A DNA stretch of 64,000 nucleotides. Source: Cryoendolithus antarcticus. Lineage: Eukaryota > Ascomycota > Dothideomycetes > Cladosporiales > Cladosporiaceae. Where the stretch lies: NCBI GenBank assembly GCA_002077065.1, contig NAJO01000018.1, forward strand, positions 620,001 through 684,000, written 5' to 3'. The position numbers and the translations under genes were made by a program. Within the stretch, counting starts at the first letter, position 1, and each line of letters begins with the position of its first letter. The notes below the pieces were generated by a model. That model searched no databases. It was given only the letters and a program-made list of their open reading frames with translations, and was not told the origin of the DNA. Positions 21,906-33,234 of this stretch are shown here, piece after piece.

Positions 21906-24605
21906 ATGTCTCGAAGATTGTCTGCCATCTTCACTGGCGGTGATAGCAAACATCAGCCTCCCATGGCGGGCGGCACAGCTTCACCGCAGCATAGTACTCC
22001 ACATAGTGCTCGTGCCAGTGCAGAGCACACGCGATCACCAGCCAAAGCACGATTGACCAAAGCGGCACCCGTACAAGCACATGGCAGGCAACCCTCTCTG
22101 CCGTACCTGGAGCCTTTGGAGCAAGCACAACCTATACTATCACAGCCTACACTGCAGGACCTCAAGCGCGAGCATGCACTGCGTGATCAATTTGGCATGC
22201 CTAGTCCGCCACTTCCAGCACCACCTGCTTTTGCCCCGTCGCATTCACGACCTAGCTCACGAGATCGATCACGACCGGGCACACCAAGCCCACTTGCTGG
22301 ATCCGCCACTGGGACTGGTTCCGGAGGTAGTCGACCAGCGACACCCACAATACAAATAAATGGCCAGCACTCGATGACGCCTACCACCCCTAGTAAGAGC
22401 GCAGAGAAAGAGAAGAAGAATGGGTGGTTCAGAAAGGGCAGCACAGGAGAGGTAAAGCCTATGGGTCCTACGGCGTGGATTGCTGGAGCACCGCAGAAGA
22501 TTACCTACGATGCTGAAATACTGCTACAAGCACAGCCTGTGGCCGAGCTGTGGAATGAGATGGACGGTAATTGTTTCGTCTACCTCTTCCCACGAGAGTC
22601 TGGTCGAGGTCCCTCGTTCAAGGTCGATTCTGCGATCTTTGCGTCATCACCAGTGCTGAGCAAGATGGCTTTTGGTGACTCGCCCAGTCGCTCAACACAA
22701 GGTTGGCCACTTGACGCGAAGATGCAAGGTCTTTCTGTTAATGACCAAATGGGAACGATGAGTTCAGCTTCGTCACAAAATTCGCGCGGGCGGTACTCGA
22801 CTTTCTCGACTTCGAGTGCGGATCCGGTACACCTGTTCATGCCTCTGAAGCTTGGCGCATCGCCACTGGACGACTTGCAGACGCTGATCGATTTCCGGAA
22901 CTTCTTCGCTTTCCTCTGTGGGCAGTCTATTGTCGCTACTGAGAAACGCCACACTTTCTTCCAAATCTTTATGACTCTGGCATCGATCCTGAAGGGTCAC
23001 GACTTTGGCAACTTCGACGGATCTACATACGGCGAGGTAGCGAATGGTAGCTTCGACGCGTACGTGCAAGAACTAGGTCTGGCGGACGTGCGAGCAAGCC
23101 GAGAAAGGACGATCGAGGGCATTGTTCTCGGGGAGAGGATGAAGAATGTACTTCTGTACAATGAGGCTTTCACGCACGCAGTCGGGAAGCTGGAAGATTT
23201 GACGGGATCGAAGAATGCTAAATCCGCTCTCATCTCTACTATCTCTCAGCAAAGACTCGGGCGCGCGGCGATGGACCTTGAGAAGCGGACTGCATCGATA
23301 CGATTAATCCTAAACGATTTCGAATTCCCAGCCATCTTCTCCGGCATCATGATTTCCAAAGTGGCGGAAGAGCGCAAGGAAGGTGTTCGCTTTGATGCCT
23401 GGAAAGATGGCTTCTTCGGTATGCGGAAGTGGTATCTTGCAACTCTAAAGCAGCGGTATGGCGATTGGCCGCCCAAGGCGAAGAGCAAGAAGAATGATCT
23501 AGAGACTAGTGGACTGCAGCGGATTGTTTTGCAAGATCTCTACCGGGATCTAAGCGAGATCTACGACCTGCTTGTCGATCGCAGGCACCTCACCACCCGC
23601 TCAGTAGACGGTGTTGACCACGAGGGAACCCGCGAAGAACCCACAATACGAGCACTACGTGCTGTGCTATCCGAGTACGACCGCTCGAGTCCACCAGTCA
23701 AACCTCCCATGCCGTTCGATCTACCCATGCTCCCCACCTTACGCTCGACACACCCAGACTTCGGCACAGGTGACAAGAAGAAAGATCTCAAAGCCATCTC
23801 CAAGAAACTGAAGGACGATGAGATCGCAGCCATCACTCGCGCTTGCCTGAACCCTGACACACCTCTATCTACATTCGTGTCAGGGTTCAGAGACATGGAG
23901 AAGCGCGCCATGCATGGCTGCAACATAGCTGAGCTCGTTGACCTGCGAGTGGGGCAGTGGATCTTCTTGTATGCTGTCTTACAAGCGCTGCCAATGCTGG
24001 CGTGCGATGCGCCGGGTCTGAGGTACACGCAAGGCGTAGAGTACTTCCTCTGCGAGCCGCCCCGATCTGGCGTACCATGGGCTGATCCCGAGCGGGCCGC
24101 CACAGCAGGAGGCAAAAGGGCCTGGTACGCTGTGGGCGAGGCTGGCGACGTGGTCAGTCTTCCGAGCGATGTAGTCGAGCATGGCGTCGAGGGTATCTAT
24201 CGGAGAAGTCACTGCTGGGTCATGGCTAAGCGATGGACCGCAAGAGACGCCAGCATGAGTACAAAGCTACATCAGCAAGAAGCTACCAACGCCCACGATC
24301 TAAGTATTGGGCAGCGAGGAAGGGGTTTGGGTGATGTACCGCCTGTGCCGCCTGTACACGGGATGCTGCAGACCAATAGTGGCAGAGAGGTCAGCTCATC
24401 GAGAGCCCACCATCGCAACAGCTCGTTGATGATGGGTCTGGAACCTTTGCCACTACCGCCGAGCTTCGCACCGGAAAACGGACATGAAGCGAGGAGCTCG
24501 AGTGTAGAGCGGCCGAGGAGCTCACATAATGTGGATGCGAACAAGACTTTCGATGCAATCTTGGGCGAAGTCAATGGGAAGGGCAAAAAGGGCACGAAGA
24601 AGTAG
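21906..24605 (+). CDS. Conserved fungal protein, tentatively DUF8004 type
   Basis: One exon of 899 aa. The first 190 residues are low-complexity (Ser/Pro/Thr-rich, with basic patches). A folded region then begins at about residue 190 with AWIAGAPQKITYDAEILLQA and ELWNE.DGNCFVYLFPR, a pattern I associate with a fungal domain of unknown function (DUF8004). A long helical middle follows, then a C-terminal low-complexity tail ending in a Lys-rich GKGKKGTKK. There is no signal peptide or membrane segment. It is one of the longest uninterrupted frames in the window and its codon use is even, so it is surely a gene; its role is unknown. Confidence 0.85.
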   Translation: MSRRLSAIFTGGDSKHQPPMAGGTASPQHSTPHSARASAEHTRSPAKARLTKAAPVQAHGRQPSLPYLEPLEQAQPILSQPTLQDLKREHALRDQFGMPSPPLPAPPAFAPSHSRPSSRDRSRPGTPSPLAGSATGTGSGGSRPATPTIQINGQHSMTPTTPSKSAEKEKKNGWFRKGSTGEVKPMGPTAWIAGAPQKITYDAEILLQAQPVAELWNEMDGNCFVYLFPRESGRGPSFKVDSAIFASSPVLSKMAFGDSPSRSTQGWPLDAKMQGLSVNDQMGTMSSASSQNSRGRYSTFSTSSADPVHLFMPLKLGASPLDDLQTLIDFRNFFAFLCGQSIVATEKRHTFFQIFMTLASILKGHDFGNFDGSTYGEVANGSFDAYVQELGLADVRASRERTIEGIVLGERMKNVLLYNEAFTHAVGKLEDLTGSKNAKSALISTISQQRLGRAAMDLEKRTASIRLILNDFEFPAIFSGIMISKVAEERKEGVRFDAWKDGFFGMRKWYLATLKQRYGDWPPKAKSKKNDLETSGLQRIVLQDLYRDLSEIYDLLVDRRHLTTRSVDGVDHEGTREEPTIRALRAVLSEYDRSSPPVKPPMPFDLPMLPTLRSTHPDFGTGDKKKDLKAISKKLKDDEIAAITRACLNPDTPLSTFVSGFRDMEKRAMHGCNIAELVDLRVGQWIFLYAVLQALPMLACDAPGLRYTQGVEYFLCEPPRSGVPWADPERAATAGGKRAWYAVGEAGDVVSLPSDVVEHGVEGIYRRSHCWVMAKRWTARDASMSTKLHQQEATNAHDLSIGQRGRGLGDVPPVPPVHGMLQTNSGREVSSSRAHHRNSSLMMGLEPLPLPPSFAPENGHEARSSSVERPRSSHNVDANKTFDAILGEVNGKGKKGTKK

Positions 24606-24802
24606 CTGTTGTGAAAGCATGATGTATGATAATACGCCCTGATGTGACGCTCCGCACTCTCATCTATGCATGTGAATTCGCCTTGGCCTTGTTCCAAAGC
24701 CTTTGTGTTCGAAGTTCAGAGCTTTCGCACTTTCGTAGACTCCTGGCGAGTCGCTAATGGCTTGGCCTGAGCCAGACGGGTGATATCTTGTCAGACTCCA
24801 TC

Positions 24803-26078
24803 TCAGATGCCCCGGTTGAACTCCACCATGCCACCCTCTCCTGCCTTGCCCCAGAAGTCCTCCTCTAGACTCTCCGCCTTCACGGCTTGCCTCTGCGGGA
24901 ACGCAGCTAGCGCGAGAGGCAGTGCAAAGATGCTCGTCGTCAAGATCAGACCCAGGTTGATCGGCAGCACCATTCTTGGCCTCTGACTCAGCCATGCAGT
25001 ACGCTGCAATCGAACGAGCACAAGTGGCGGTAGTACCATGATCGGTGACGAGTTGAGGACGCGGGAGAGTGCTGTCTCGCCGACAGCGAGGGTGGCAGCC
25101 TTTTTGCTCTTCCCGATAGATTCGAGTGGCAGTCCCGCAGCTTCGCGCTTCTGCTTTGCGGCATCGGATTCCGAACGGAAGACGTCAATTCCACGGCGGA
25201 TCTCCTCGCCGCGCATGAGGAAGACATTGAGTGCTCCGGCGCTCGCTACTGCGGCGAAAGGCACAAGACGAGTCAATATCGTGCGGGCGCCAGGACTGAG
25301 ACGCTTGAGGCGTGGCACGAGGGAATTGAGGCCGAGCGCAACGCCGCAGGACGCGCCCACAGCAAGGAAATAGGACTGCACCATCGTCGAGGTCGAGATC
25401 GGTGTAGACTTGTTGGCGTTCGAGGCGTTGATAGCAACGTTCAAGGACTGATTCGTGATCTGCCAGCCCAGTGTGCCGACGGTGGATAGGTTTGGCGTGA
25501 GCATACCGGCTGTGACTACCAGATTGCTGAGAACGAAGCATGACATGCGGAAGGGCAGGAAGACTGGCTCGCCGGTATCTGTGATGGTCAACATTAGTGT
25601 TGGCTCTGAAATGGCGATGCTGAGACACTCACCTGGATGAAGCGTGCTATCTATTATCTTCTTCGCGGTCCATAGGTCTGGGCTCATGGCTTGGACCTTG
25701 CCTTGTTTGTACTGCGTGACAAGTTGCTTTGCATGTTCGAGTCCAGATGAGGAGGTGAAGAGCGTTCTGTTCTGTCGTTAGCTTGTGGTTGGCAAACATG
25801 GGAATTGATATAAAGGAAGATGAGGTCGAGGGGACCCTGCAGTCAGGCACAGCAAGTGTATACTGACCAGCGAGGCAGTAGTTGGCCAGCTCTGACGATG
25901 CAGCACATTACGAGTATGACGGGGACTCGTTTGCTTGCGTTTGGACTTCTTCACTCCAAGGGTTGGAGTCTCACCTGGGATCTGAGAGGTCGGCCGAGTG
26001 CCTCACGCGACCCCAGTATGTGCTCAAATCATACTGGGACGCGGGCAGATCTCTGCTGCCAGGCAGCGAGGCCGACAT
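24803..26078 (-). CDS. FSF1: Sideroflexin (mitochondrial amino-acid transporter, Fsf1-like)
   Basis: Exons 26078-25975, 25766-25633 and 25578-24803 (introns 208 and 54 nt, both with AG acceptors and a GCTAAC branch in the first) give about 337 aa, the usual sideroflexin length. Family marks are the N-terminal QYDLSTYWGRVRH.ADLSDPRTL, the LHPDTGEPVFLPFRMS block, several hydrophobic helices (NLVVTAGMLTP, MVQSYFLAVGASCGVALG, LPINLGLILTTSIFALPLALA) and the Asn-rich segment NVAINASNANKS. Sideroflexins are inner-membrane mitochondrial carriers; human SFXN1 moves serine. The first intron is four times longer than its neighbours, but both exons join in frame to the conserved text, so the model is secure. 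Confidence 0.92.
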
Positions 26079-28295
26079 GATGTATTGCCGCCGCGAGAAG
26101 GTGGGATGAAGATTGGCTGGTAGGTGAGTCGACGGAGCGGATGGACGATTGAACAGTGGAAACTCGTCGTCAGAAGTCGAGCCAGGAGATGACTTTTGGC
26201 ATGATTCCGTGACTACATACATCCTATTTCTCTCAGACCAAATACTCACAACGTCCAAGATCAATTTGATTGTGGACGATACGCGAAACGGTGATTCAGA
26301 CTTTTGGCGTGCCTCGAGTGACAACTCCAAGCCGTTGCAGCGACGCGACATAGCTCGGCTGAATGATGCAATCGAGCGTTTGACATGTCATGATGAATGA
26401 TCTTGACACATGACGACGGATGAGAGACGCAAGGTGACCTGGCACAGCGGGAACACAAGGCCCTTCTGTTCAGGGTGATCCCTCATCGTGCACTTTCCCA
26501 GGGATATAAGAAGGACTCCTCGCGCCTGGCAACACGAACACAATTACTCCTCACTTGAGCAGAGACACTACCCTGCGCTCGAAGCACCACGGCTAAGCGC
26601 ATATCGCAATCGCGATGGCAGACAGAGCCTGCTGGTCTGATCGAGATGCTGATACTGTCGCCTCGTGACGTGCGGACGACGGGGTCCGAAAGATGTCTTG
26701 AGACTGCTCGAAGCTGCGATGAATCGGCAGATAGATCAAAGCATGGTCTCTCCCAAGATTGGCGGCCGGAATCGGTAGATGCAGTGGTCTTCCCGACCGC
26801 GAACCTCACAGTTTCGGCAGGCTGAGATTGTGACCTCACATTTGATCGGGTGAGAGGACAAGTAGCATGTTTTACATAGTCTTCTAGCAACAATCGCGCC
26901 AGGATCTTTGCTACGAGGCGTCGCAGACGTGCAAGCACTACGACTTGAAGACTGTGGTAGGAGCTCTATCGGCTCAGTCGCTCAACTTGTGTTTGCTGTC
27001 GAGGCAACGGAGCATCTAGCTTATCTCGTAGTTCGAGGCGTTGACTCCCTGACAACACGAGACGGTCTCCGCGCTGATTTGCGGCACGAGATTATTGGTT
27101 CGCCATTGCTGCTTCACTGGAGACTACGAAGCTTCTGGCCACCCATCACCTCTACACAATCAGTAGGAGTTGCCTGGTAAGTCAACTCTCTCGGCTAGTA
27201 GTCGCACCGCAATTGCTTCTCTGGGTGTTCGAACGCGATCTCCTGCTCGTATATTATACGCCTGCAACGAGTAGCCGATGGTGCTATTTTCTCGAGAGGG
27301 AGGTTACGCAGCATCAAGTCAAGCTGTCGTTATCAATTGCAGTCTTTTAGTAGCCTAGTGAATGGCGGTCCACGGCCTTGGCCAAGCTGATAGAGGCAGT
27401 GCTTCCATCTGAGCTTCAAGAGGTGCTAAATTGTTTCAACAGCCCAAGAAATGGCGAAGCTGTAGCACGGACACGAGAGATACTCCAATCGCGAGTGTGA
27501 CTGAGCAAGTACACAGATCTCGATGTCAAAGTAAAGTAATGGAGACTGTCACTCTTGATCGTCCTGAGATTGTCATCCTGCTAAAGGTCCTTCAATTGGC
27601 ACCCTGGAAAGATGTGACCATTGTAATAACGAGGTTGGAGTATCATAAATTTTCTTTACTGCGACTTGCACAAGCATCGGGTATCGGCTCCAGGATGAGG
27701 TCGTTTATCTGTTCGACTACCTCCGCTTCTCCCAGTGTTTCGCATTACGGACATGCTACTTCCAGTCCGATCGCGGCAGTGTAGCACACGTATACTACCG
27801 TGCTCATGAGAAGCAGGACCGGACAGGTGCATTGGATGAGAATTGCAGCTCTCTCATACTGGCGCTCCAGAAGCGAGCGCTGTCATGATTGCGATGCACC
27901 AAGCGTAGGAGCAGGCTAATGCTTCTGGAGAAGTGAAATTATGATATGGCGTCGGCAAAGTAGTGTCTGAAGGAACGTGACCTCATCAAGGTGATTACAT
28001 CGTGTGTGAAGGACATGTTTCATGAACGTCCTTACGTGTGCAGCTTTGCTACAGATTGACAGCAGGGTGTGAGGTATGTGCTCGAGTCTCTGCTGGTGAT
28101 ATTCAAGACGATGTTGCAATGACCTTGCGCTGCTCCTGCGAAGACTCGAGATCTCGCAGATAAGGATGTCCTGGCTTGTGCTGCTCTGCGATCAGCTGCG
28201 ATGGTAGAATCACGTACATGGCTGCCAGGAGAAACATACATGGCCCTGGGCAGGCGTATAACGTCGCAAGTCCTCTCGTGTGTGGAGCGGTAGCC

Positions 28296-28405
28296 CAGAG
28301 TGCCTGTGGCGCAGTGGATAGCATCACTGGAGACTGTGTGGATTGAAGGAGAGAGTAAGACCTTCCTAAGTTCTGGGAGGTGCACCTGGCGAGTTTGAAA
28401 CTTGA
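28296..28405 (+). pseudogene. Possible tRNA-like relic
   Basis: TGGCGCAGTGGATAGC (about 28304) matches a eukaryotic A box well. About 85 bases downstream, GAGTTTGAAACTT resembles a B box (GGTTCGAATCC) altered by transitions. There is no clear anticodon arm or acceptor pairing. The A box alone could be chance, so confidence is low. Confidence 0.25.
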
Positions 28406-29842
28406 GGAAGGCCTTGGAGTAAGCACGAAGTGTCGCTGAGCGGCCAATTGCACTTGCTGTCATAGCGTCCAGCGTCATGCTCGCGATCATGAGGCCCGTC
28501 TCGCCTACGAGACTTCCACGTCATCATAGAGGCGGTATGCTCGATGTCAGCCCTCAATACCATACATAGCAACCACAGCCTGTCACATCACTGGGCGTGC
28601 GGTGATGATCGGAGAGCGAGGACAGAACGCTAATCGCTGCACAAACGTGAAAATGGAACGCTGAGACAGCCTTGACGATTCCACCTGCAGATCTGCGGTG
28701 CGTGCAATCCAGCAGCTTGCTCGAGAGCGCACTTCGCTTACTCACATATTCCCTGACTTATTAGCAGACAAGCCCCAGAGTCTTCAAGTCGCTTTCGTCC
28801 TGTCGCACAATTGTCAGGGCATCAAGGACAGCAATCATGGCGTCTCGAGTGCGTTCAGTGTGGATCATAGAGAGCCTGTGAACAAACCACTGGACATGGC
28901 AACTGACAAGGCTGTTACCCGCCCACAATATGGGTGGACCTTTCGCTGTTTCTAGGGATTCCGGGACCGACTCGTAGGGCACGGTTGATGCAGCAAAGAG
29001 CGGGAAGAGTCGCGCGAGGGAGAGCAGTCGTGTACTGGCGCTCCACATCGGGCGACTGATGAAGACGATACTTCATAGATCCTTGAGTCGTTCAAGCTAC
29101 TGGACTTCGTTGTGAGACATATTGGCGATGTTGAGCTGCCACTTTCGCCCGCATGGCAGCTTGCACTTACTATTGTAGAAAAGCTTGCCACACCGGTACT
29201 GTGAGTTGTTGAGCAGAAGATAATGGCGATGTGAGTCGTTATCGAACATGCAGTAAGTAAGTGTGGATCCAGAACGGATGGACAATCCAGGGTAGGGCCA
29301 GAGACTCGAGTCTCGAGGGAAGATCTGGTACGAACCGAGGAGACATTGCTCGACACCGTGCACTCGTCCGAGTATCATTTTACGCTCTCGCGCATCTGTC
29401 CATTTATAATCACAAGACCAGACGGAGAAGTGCCCAACCGAAAGGGCCTACGATAATGGGCGGTGAATGTCTTCTCTTCCTAATAGCCGTGATTGAGTGA
29501 AAGAGATGGATCATTACCTAGACGTCGGGTGCGTTCATGCAGGTTGATCAACTTCTCGGCAAAGACGCCTGGATGCAGACTCTCAGTCGTATGCCAACGC
29601 CAGTTACTGCATCGCCTAAAGAGTGAATAGCTGCATTCGCCGATTCAAGATGGCTAGCAGAGCGAGGTGGAACGTCTTCGCATGACTCAGCTCATTCCGG
29701 CCTTGGCTGTACCACAAATCACCCCACGTACGGCCGGAAAAGTCGAAAAAGATGAGAGGGATCGCAAGCTAAGCTTGTAGTGGTGCACTGCCCTGATGTC
29801 ACATGTCAATTGGAGTTGCTGACGCTGTGAGAGGGGTAATAC

Positions 29843-29942
29843 GCACTCCACTGAGAATCGAACTCAGATTTGCGGATCGCTGGGTACCTTAGGTACCCTC
29901 AAATCATATGAGACCGCTGTACTAAACCGTTATACGATAGGG
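29843..29942 (-). pseudogene. tRNA-like relic with long variable-arm hairpin
   Basis: On the minus strand there is a perfect T arm (CTGAG-TTCGATT-CTCAG, 29850-29867). A D-arm-like GTATAACGGTTTAGTAC and a possible anticodon stem TCTCA/TGAGG are also present. A perfect hairpin GGGTACC-TAA-GGTACCC sits where a class II tRNA (Ser/Leu) would have its variable arm. The 3' acceptor strand TGGAGTG has no partner and about 16 bases are extra, so it is not a standard functional tRNA. Confidence 0.4.
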
Positions 29943-32040
29943 GCGGTATTTGAATCTGCTGGAGAAACTGCATATGATCATGTAATTGGCGGAGGAGGCG
30001 TTGTGTTCGGGAGGGCGCTGCTTGGGAAATTCGACCCAGCAGCAAACACGGACTCGATTGAGCTGTTCGTACATGCATCGAAGCAGAGCAGGCGTTTGGT
30101 AGTGGTAGTATTGATCCCTCCGTGGTCTTGGACCAAGCATTCAAAGACAGTGACGGTGTATTCGACAGTGCGGCGGAGAAAAGTCTGAGAACGGCTGCGC
30201 TAACGAGAGCTGTGCATGCGCCTCGGAAGAGTGGATCCGCTATCGTTGGCACATTGAGATGATGGACTGCACAGCGTTCGTTCCAAAAAGAGGTCCATGA
30301 TCTGCTCTTCAGGCTGGGCGGTATATGACCGACTTCAACATCGACCAGCCCGGCAACAGCGGTATGACGGCAAGCCTCACTGATCGATACGGTCGCACCG
30401 GCATTATGATCAGAGCCCTGCTCGCGATACTGGCGCCAGCTCGCAGACTTAGCATGGTCAATCCGTCCGAGGGCGAGAATGTGTCGTTTGGGTAGCGATC
30501 TTGGTACTGGCCACAGCGATCGCAACCACGTCATTGTAGGTACGGCACTTTCATATCTGTTGTCCAGCCTCGCGTGAACAAGTCAAAAAGCGTAGCTTCG
30601 AGACGAGAGGTGGTCGGAAGAACTACAGGATCGCGCTGAGGCAGATGCCAGGTCCAAGCAGATCGTAACATCGACCGGACTGGACTATATGGCCAAGGCA
30701 GCTCCAGCTGAGCAACCACTCCCGGAATAGTCCAATGTTCGTGACGGTCGACGTGGAAGCACCGGTGTAGCGTCCACCAAGGGGGAATGGTTCCGAATGA
30801 TATCGATCTCCTTGGCATGTCCGCGATAATGGGCGTCCCAAGTCCGATGAAGTACTGTCCAATACGACAAACTCAGCAACAGAGTCTCTCCGCGGTGCAC
30901 GAAGTATCGCCAGATCCAACGAATGCGACCTTAGATGCGCGGGGAGAGTGGTGCACTCTATGGCAATCCGTCTCGACCTCGTTGCGGTCGCTAGCGCAGC
31001 TCTCCAGGTTGGGTCATACAGCCGCTCGAGCAAGGCCACTCCGAGTTATGCACGCTGTGCGAACGATCCGCACACAGTCCTGAACTCTTCTGTCGCAATC
31101 GAGACAAAGTCATGCAAGGTCTGGCTCTACATGTTGAAGACCGATATGGAAATGATTATGTTGGGAGGAGGTGAGGTCAGAACACGAACGGCGCTAATGT
31201 AGCGAGACAGCAAGAATAATCGAAAGGAAGGAATGCCCACCCCCATGCGTGGTTGCCCTAATGCGTACTTGCCACCAGACATGCTATGAGCATCCATTGC
31301 CTTTCTCAGACCCCCAGTAACTGGCGTTCCAGAACGTTGAGTGACAGCGCGGTGATAATCGCGCGATTAGGGGAAGGATAGGTGGTTGCCTACTTGCATT
31401 GACATGCTTACATAGCGGTCTGCCGAAAGCAAGCACTGACATAGCCAAGCGTTCCGCGCACTGCGCAACGCCCGATCGCAAAACACCAGGTACTGTCAAG
31501 GCTCATAATCGCTCTACCTGCTCTGCTCGCTCCGCACCTCTCAGTGACCAAGCTCGCCTCGTTGCAGTAATACTAGACTGTGGCAGTTGTGCCGCAGGAG
31601 CCTGGCATATCAGGGACTTCCCAACCTGCTTGCCAGCTCGCCTCCGTTCACATCGATCCAGATCCAAGGAGATGAGGGTGGCGGTCGTTATCCGAGAGGC
31701 GATATCAGCGTTCCGACTGTACGGTATTGTCCTGCTTGGCACGATGAAGGTGGTGCAGATTGGGTAGGGGAGTGCAGGCGTAGGCAATCGTGCTCAGCCT
31801 TGAGCATTGCGAGCTGAACACAGAACCTGCACCAGGAGCGCTGGAGCCGTCCGTCATAGGCGCGGTCTTACCGGGGTTTCATGGTCCGCGGTAGATGGGT
31901 TCGTGTGGCCAGCTGCCGAGCATGAGGTGATATTTGCTACATGGTGGCATCGCGCGAGCAAGCGCGGCGTCGTGAGACCGAAGATCCGTGTCGTGTACAC
32001 CGTGATGGTATCTCTTCTGCCTCCGGTCCTTAGTCCCCGC

Positions 32041-32325
32041 TCAGCTCCTCACCCCCTCCCCCCTCCCTCTCCCTCCGCTCCCGGCAACCTCCTCATACCC
32101 CGGCAGCCCTCCCCCTCTCTTCTCCCCCTGCCTCTCCCTCTCCAAACTCTCGCTCCTCCTGCCCTGCCCACCAGCGCTGTCAGTCCTCTCCAGCCGCAGC
32201 TTCGTCTCCTTCTGCAACTCTTCATACCTGACCTCGGTGTTCCGTCGCTTCAACCGCTTGGCTTCGCGCTTCGAATCGACTTTCTCGTGCAGGGCGATCA
32301 CGCCGGCGATGATGAGGGCTGCCAT
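32041..32325 (-). CDS. Small membrane-anchored fungal protein
   Basis: One exon, 94 aa, starting at the ATG of MAALIIAGVIALHEKV. The first 12 residues are hydrophobic (ALIIAGVIAL) and could be a short membrane anchor or signal anchor. A strongly charged helix (KREAKRLKRRNTEVRYEELQKE) follows, then a Gly/Arg/Glu-rich tail from a CT-rich strand. Small proteins of this shape (N-terminal hydrophobic, then basic coiled coil) are common in filamentous ascomycetes, with no known function. An in-frame upstream extension to 32490 exists but has no ATG that improves the model. Confidence 0.55.
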   Translation of the reverse strand: MAALIIAGVIALHEKVDSKREAKRLKRRNTEVRYEELQKETKLRLERTDSAGGQGRRSESLERERQGEKRGGGLPGYEEVAGSGGRGRGEGVRS

Positions 32326-33234
32326 TGTTATATAATGTAGACTGTTGCGAGTGAGGGTTGATTTGGTGCTGAAGCCGTTGGAAACATGGGTAGCAATAAG
32401 TATGCGACACGAGTGCGATGTGATGATGTCAAGGAACGCCACAGCTGCGTGGCAATGCGGGGGCGGAAGGCGTGGGGTAGGGCGTGACAACTATCTTACC
32501 ACACTCTGGAAAGAGAGCCTGAGGCCTGAAATCGAGCGCCGTGACCGATTTTGTCTCGTGGCAGATCGCTGGGCTTGTCGAGCCAGGGAAAGCGTCGGCC
32601 AGAATCCGAATCTCACAGTGAGACTTCGCAGGAAATGCAGGACCACCGCATCTGCTACAGCCATGCGGGCCAGACCCAAAGTGGTCAATGCAAATGCAAG
32701 ACATCCACGAAGCCAGTCTCCACCATACACAGCGGGCGGTCTCACATCACTGTAGTGCAATTTTACTGCAGGTTCGCCGTCTGCTACTGCCGACTCAACA
32801 CTGCATTCGAGACTGTGCCTGAAGACGGAGCTTAGGAAAGAGCGTAGCATAGTCCAACAAGCCTATACTACCCTATTCTCTCATCCTGTGTGCATTACAG
32901 CAGATATGCAAATGCCTGCCCCGTTAGTCTCCCTGACCATCCAGTCCTGTCACCACCGCCGATACGCCAGACCCAATATGCAAACGCTGAATAGTGACTT
33001 GATGCAAAGTGGCCCATGAATGACAGCTTGACTGTCATCGCCTGCTGTTCTCGGGCCAAGTAAAGAAAGTCGATCTGCTGATCCTGACAAGCACTCGCTT
33101 CCCCCTGTCGACCCAATTCGCCGTCCAGTGGCACCTATGAACGCCGCTGAGAGGAGGGGGAGGAGTGAAGGTGGATCGATGACGCCGCGTGGTCTCGTTC
33201 GTTCGTGTGTGTAGATGATGTAGATGCGTGTCCA
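32326..33234. other. Intergenic
   Basis: No gene is supported. The minus-strand frame 32491-32850 is open for 119 codons but has no recognisable motif. Confidence 0.4.

Larger units (their letters stand above)
26079..32040. other. Six-kilobase gene desert with relics
   Basis: No intact gene is supported. Protein-like scraps occur, notably the plus strand at about 26870-27180 (LLRGVADVQALRLEDCG..., leucine-rich) and 27360-27480 (WPKLIEAVLPSELQEVLNCF), broken by stops, which may be remains of one F-box/LRR-like gene. tRNA-like relics lie at 28296-28405 and 29843-29942. Long minus-strand frames at 29899-30534 and 30623-31039 show no recognisable domain. Confidence 0.4.

Noticed and set aside
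29899..30534. 211-codon minus-strand open frame
   Set aside because: It overlaps the tRNA-like relic and has no recognisable domain.
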